Below are positions 14,483 through 17,031 of a stretch of 17,031 bases of DNA, piece by piece. Within the stretch, counting starts at the first letter, position 1; every line of letters begins with the position of its first letter. The position numbers and the translations under genes are program-made. Source of the DNA: Pseudomonadota bacterium (GTDB taxonomy: Bacteria; Pseudomonadota; Alphaproteobacteria; Sphingomonadales; Sphingomonadaceae); the NCBI GenBank assembly GCA_023413015.1, contig JAEZQR010000124.1, positions 1 through 17,031 of the forward strand, written 5' to 3'. The notes below the pieces were generated by a model, which saw nothing but the letters and a program-made list of their open reading frames with translations, was not told the origin of the DNA and made no database searches.

Positions 14483-16886
14483 CAAACTGCACCGCTTCTC
14501 CACCTCCACCAGCCGTCACGCCTTCATCGCAGGCGTCGCGGCGCTGCTGCTGTCGAACGCGGCGGAGGCCGCGCCTAAGGTCGAGAAGAGGTCGGTCGAA
14601 GGACTGGCCAAGGCGGCCGAGATCCGCGTCGACCGCTGGGGCATCGCGCATATCTATGCGGATAGCGTGCGCGACGCCTTCTTTCTGCAGGGTTACAACG
14701 CGGCGCGCGACCGGCTCTGGCAGATCGACCTCTGGCGCAAGCGTGGGCTGGGCTTGCTCGCGCGCGACTTCGGGCCTTCCTACGTCGCGCAGGACCGTGC
14801 GGCGCGGCTGTTCCTCTATCGTGGCGACATGGCGCGCGAGTGGGCGGCCTACGGCCATGACGCCAAGAATCATACGGAAGCGTTCGTTGCCGGGGTCAAC
14901 GCCTATGTCCGCGAAATCCTGAGCGGCCAGCGGCCGATGCCGATCGAGTTCACCATCGCCGGCACGAAGCCCGACCTGTGGCGAGCCGACGAGGTGGTGC
15001 GGATCCGCAGCCATGGCCTGACTCGCAACGTCGCGTCCGAGGTGGCGCGGGCACAGGTCGCCTGCAAGGCAGATCTCGCGGCGGACCAACTGCGCCAGTC
15101 GTTCAAGCCGTCGTGGAAGACCAAGGTACCGGCGGGCCTCGACCCCTGCTCGATCCCGGCGGAGGTTCTCAACGATTACACGCTCGGCACGAGCGGGGTG
15201 CGGTTCGACGCGCTTGCCGCCGACCGCAGGATCGCGCTCGACAGCGTCGGCGCGGATGCTGTCGGGTCGAACAACTGGGTGATCGCCCCGAAGCGCAGCG
15301 CCACCGGCCGGCCGATCCTCGCCAACGACCCGCACCGCGAGTTGAGCCTGCCGTCGCTGCGCTACATCGTCCACCTCGAAGCGCCGGGCCTGTCGGTGAT
15401 CGGCGCGGGCGAGCCGGCGCTGCCCGGCATCTCGATCGGTCATAACGGCACGATCGCGTTCGGCCTGACCATCTTCGCGGCCGACCAGGAGGACCTCTAC
15501 GTCTACGAGACCGACCCGAACGACCCCGACCGCTACCGCTATGGCGACGGCTGGGAAAAGATGACGGTCCTGCGCGAGCCGGTGGCGGTGAAGGGCGGCG
15601 AGGCGCGCCTCGTCGAGCTGCGGTTTACGCGTCACGGACCCGTCCTCTACGTCGACCGGGCCAAGAACCGCGCCTATGCGCTGCGGACGATCTGGAACGA
15701 GCCGGGAACCTCGGCCTATTTCGGCTCGACCCGCTACATGGGCGCCAAGGACTGGGCGGGTTTCAACAGGGCGATGAACGGCTGGGGCGCGCCATCGGAG
15801 AACCAGGTCTACGCCGACACATCGGGCCACATCGGCTGGCTGGCGGCGGGCCGCGTCCCGGTCCGCGCCAACTGGGACGGCCTTCTGCCGGTGCCGGGCG
15901 ACGGACGCTACGAGTGGAAGGGCTTCCTCGCCACCGACCAGCTTCCTTCAGCCTATGATCCGGCACGCGGCTGGCTGGCGTCGGCGAACGAGATGAACCT
16001 GCCGGCCGACTATCCGGTCGCCGAGCGCAAGGTCGGGTTCGAATGGTCGAACGGCGCGCGCATGGCGCGCATCTCCGAGGTGCTGGACAAGAAGAGCAGG
16101 ATGACGCTAGCCGACGCGATGGCGCTGCAGACCGACCCGACCAATGTCGTCGCGAGGCGGCTTGTTCCCCTCCTGACCCCGCTCAAGAACGCCGATCCCG
16201 ACCTGGGGCCGGCGATCGGGCTGCTCGAAGGCTGGAACGGCGAAACGTCGGTCGACAGCGCGGCCGCGGCGCTGTTCGAGGTCTGGGCGATGAAGCACCT
16301 CGGCCGAACCGCGGCTGCACGCGCTGTTCCCGAATCGGTGCGCGATCTGGTCGGATCCGGCGAGTTCGAAGCCGTGGTGATGCTGATGGAGCGGCCCGAC
16401 GGGCGGCTCGGGAACGATCCTGCCGCAGCCCGGGACAGGATTCTGCTCGACAGCCTCAAGGCAGCGTTGGCCGAGGTGCGCGACCGGCTCGGGCCCGACA
16501 TGGCGCAGTGGACCTGGGGCAAGCTCCATCATGCGCGGTTCGTGCATGCGCTCCAGCCGCTCGCGAGCGGCGCGGCGCGCGCGCAGCTCTTCTCGACCGA
16601 GCGCACGCCGCTGCCGGGCACCTTCCTCAGCCCCCTGGCGGCCGGCTGGATGCCGAACGACTTCCGGACCGCCGCCGGCGCCTCGTTCCGGATGGTGCTC
16701 GACGTGGGCGCCTGGGACGAGAGCAAGGTCATCAACACGCCCGGCCAGTCGGGTGACCCGTCAAGCCCTCACTATCAGGACCTTTATCCGCTGTGGGCGG
16801 CGGGGAAGTATGTTCCTCTCCTCTATTCCTACAAAGCAGTGAAACGGGCGACGAGCTCGATCCTGCGCCTGCGGCCGCAGCGCTGA
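14475..16886 (+). CDS. Secreted penicillin acylase family (S45) Ntn hydrolase
   Basis: An 803-residue precursor. A signal peptide (basic start, hydrophobic 16-28, likely cut after 'AEA' near 32) sends it to the periplasm. The alpha part shows 'IRVDRWGIAHIYADSVRDAFF' in pieces and 'QGYNAARDRLWQIDLWRKRG'. The autocatalytic cut is expected between Gly264 and Ser265 ('GSNNW'), making Ser265 the N-terminal nucleophile of the beta subunit; 'NDPHR' places a histidine at beta-23, and 'ASANE' has the expected asparagine (505). The family hydrolyses amides: penicillins, glutaryl-cephalosporins and N-acyl-homoserine lactones. Here it may cleave an acyl amide in the periplasm and so feed the acid to the acyl-CoA route; quorum-signal degradation is an alternative. 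The ATG overlaps the crotonase gene by eight bases, so both are in one operon. The frame is open further upstream, but that is a shadow of the crotonase gene. Confidence 0.93.
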   Translation: MTDKLHRFSTSTSRHAFIAGVAALLLSNAAEAAPKVEKRSVEGLAKAAEIRVDRWGIAHIYADSVRDAFFLQGYNAARDRLWQIDLWRKRGLGLLARDFGPSYVAQDRAARLFLYRGDMAREWAAYGHDAKNHTEAFVAGVNAYVREILSGQRPMPIEFTIAGTKPDLWRADEVVRIRSHGLTRNVASEVARAQVACKADLAADQLRQSFKPSWKTKVPAGLDPCSIPAEVLNDYTLGTSGVRFDALAADRRIALDSVGADAVGSNNWVIAPKRSATGRPILANDPHRELSLPSLRYIVHLEAPGLSVIGAGEPALPGISIGHNGTIAFGLTIFAADQEDLYVYETDPNDPDRYRYGDGWEKMTVLREPVAVKGGEARLVELRFTRHGPVLYVDRAKNRAYALRTIWNEPGTSAYFGSTRYMGAKDWAGFNRAMNGWGAPSENQVYADTSGHIGWLAAGRVPVRANWDGLLPVPGDGRYEWKGFLATDQLPSAYDPARGWLASANEMNLPADYPVAERKVGFEWSNGARMARISEVLDKKSRMTLADAMALQTDPTNVVARRLVPLLTPLKNADPDLGPAIGLLEGWNGETSVDSAAAALFEVWAMKHLGRTAAARAVPESVRDLVGSGEFEAVVMLMERPDGRLGNDPAAARDRILLDSLKAALAEVRDRLGPDMAQWTWGKLHHARFVHALQPLASGAARAQLFSTERTPLPGTFLSPLAAGWMPNDFRTAAGASFRMVLDVGAWDESKVINTPGQSGDPSSPHYQDLYPLWAAGKYVPLLYSYKAVKRATSSILRLRPQR

Positions 16887-16904
16887 CCAACCGAAGGCAA
16901 CCCT

Positions 16905-17031
16905 ATGTCTCTTGATCAAGCTACCCGTGACCAGCTGATCGACGCTGTCCGCCGCTTCGTGACCGAACGCTTGCGTCCGCTCGAGGCGCAGGTGGCGGAG
17001 ACCGATGAGGTGCCCGACGACATCGTCGCCG
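16905..17031 (+). CDS. Acyl-CoA dehydrogenase (5' fragment, cut by window)
   Basis: Only the first 42 residues are present (beginning MSLDQATRDQLIDAVRRFVT), ending at 'PDDIVA'. The pattern of an amphipathic helix with 'VRRFVTERLRPLEAQVAETDEVPDDIV' in pieces is the usual N-terminus of acyl-CoA dehydrogenases ('...F..e.l.P.e..v.e.d..P..i...'). GAAGG lies seven bases before the ATG and the gene follows the acylase by 18 bases, so it belongs to the same operon. A flavin-dependent 2,3-desaturation of an acyl-CoA is the expected reaction and would supply the substrate of the hydratase in the divergent operon. The short fragment limits the call. Confidence 0.75.
   Translation, partial: MSLDQATRDQLIDAVRRFVTERLRPLEAQVAETDEVPDDIVA

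Noticed and set aside
14460..15830. A 456-codon minus-strand frame
   Set aside because: It is antisense to the acylase gene; the composition is Arg/Val/Asp-rich without any motif, a shadow of GC-rich codon use.

Overview
The window is GC-rich, densely coded DNA with almost no intergenic space. It looks like an alphaproteobacterium, most probably a sphingomonad. That guess rests on base composition, codon use and the type of gene content (NTF2-like protein, CocE hydrolase, S45 acylase, acyl-CoA enzymes), not on a marker gene. There are no RNA genes, insertion sequences or CRISPR arrays.

Layout. At the left edge an NTF2/SnoaL-like gene (1-304, minus, cut by the window) diverges from a GNAT acetyltransferase (387-1187, plus). 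A TetR-family regulator (1266-1967, plus) follows. Its stop codon overlaps the stop of the last gene of a long minus-strand operon. Read in the direction of transcription, that operon (13604 down to 1964) encodes: enoyl-CoA hydratase, acyl-CoA ligase, BadH-like short-chain dehydrogenase, M20 amidohydrolase, a peptide-type ABC importer (lipoprotein binding protein, permease, fused permease-ATPase, second ATPase) and a CocE-type hydrolase. Its internal junctions run from a 13-nt overlap to a 24-nt gap. A divergent plus-strand operon starts at 13679: an unusual crotonase, a secreted penicillin-acylase-family (S45) Ntn hydrolase, and an acyl-CoA dehydrogenase cut by the right edge.

How the parts may work together (inference). 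The acyl-CoA enzymes form a complete set for activation, desaturation, hydration, oxidation and ring cleavage of a cyclic carboxylic acid, on the pattern of the cyclohexanecarboxylate/benzoate (Ali/Bad) route. The dehydrogenase strongly resembles BadH. The plus-strand crotonase lacks both hydratase glutamates and carries a His/Asp pair placed as I remember it in 6-oxocamphor hydrolase, a C-C bond hydrolase. Next to these sit three amide/ester hydrolases and a peptide importer. I propose that the locus degrades an amide- or peptide-conjugated cyclic acid: the conjugate is imported or cut in the periplasm, the acid is freed, and its ring is opened.

Regulation. Three intergenic regions, and as far as I can see only those, carry a run of the palindromic unit ATCG: before the GNAT/NTF2 pair, before tetR itself, and between the two catabolic operons. 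They are probably the operators of the TetR protein and would tie the whole window into one regulon.
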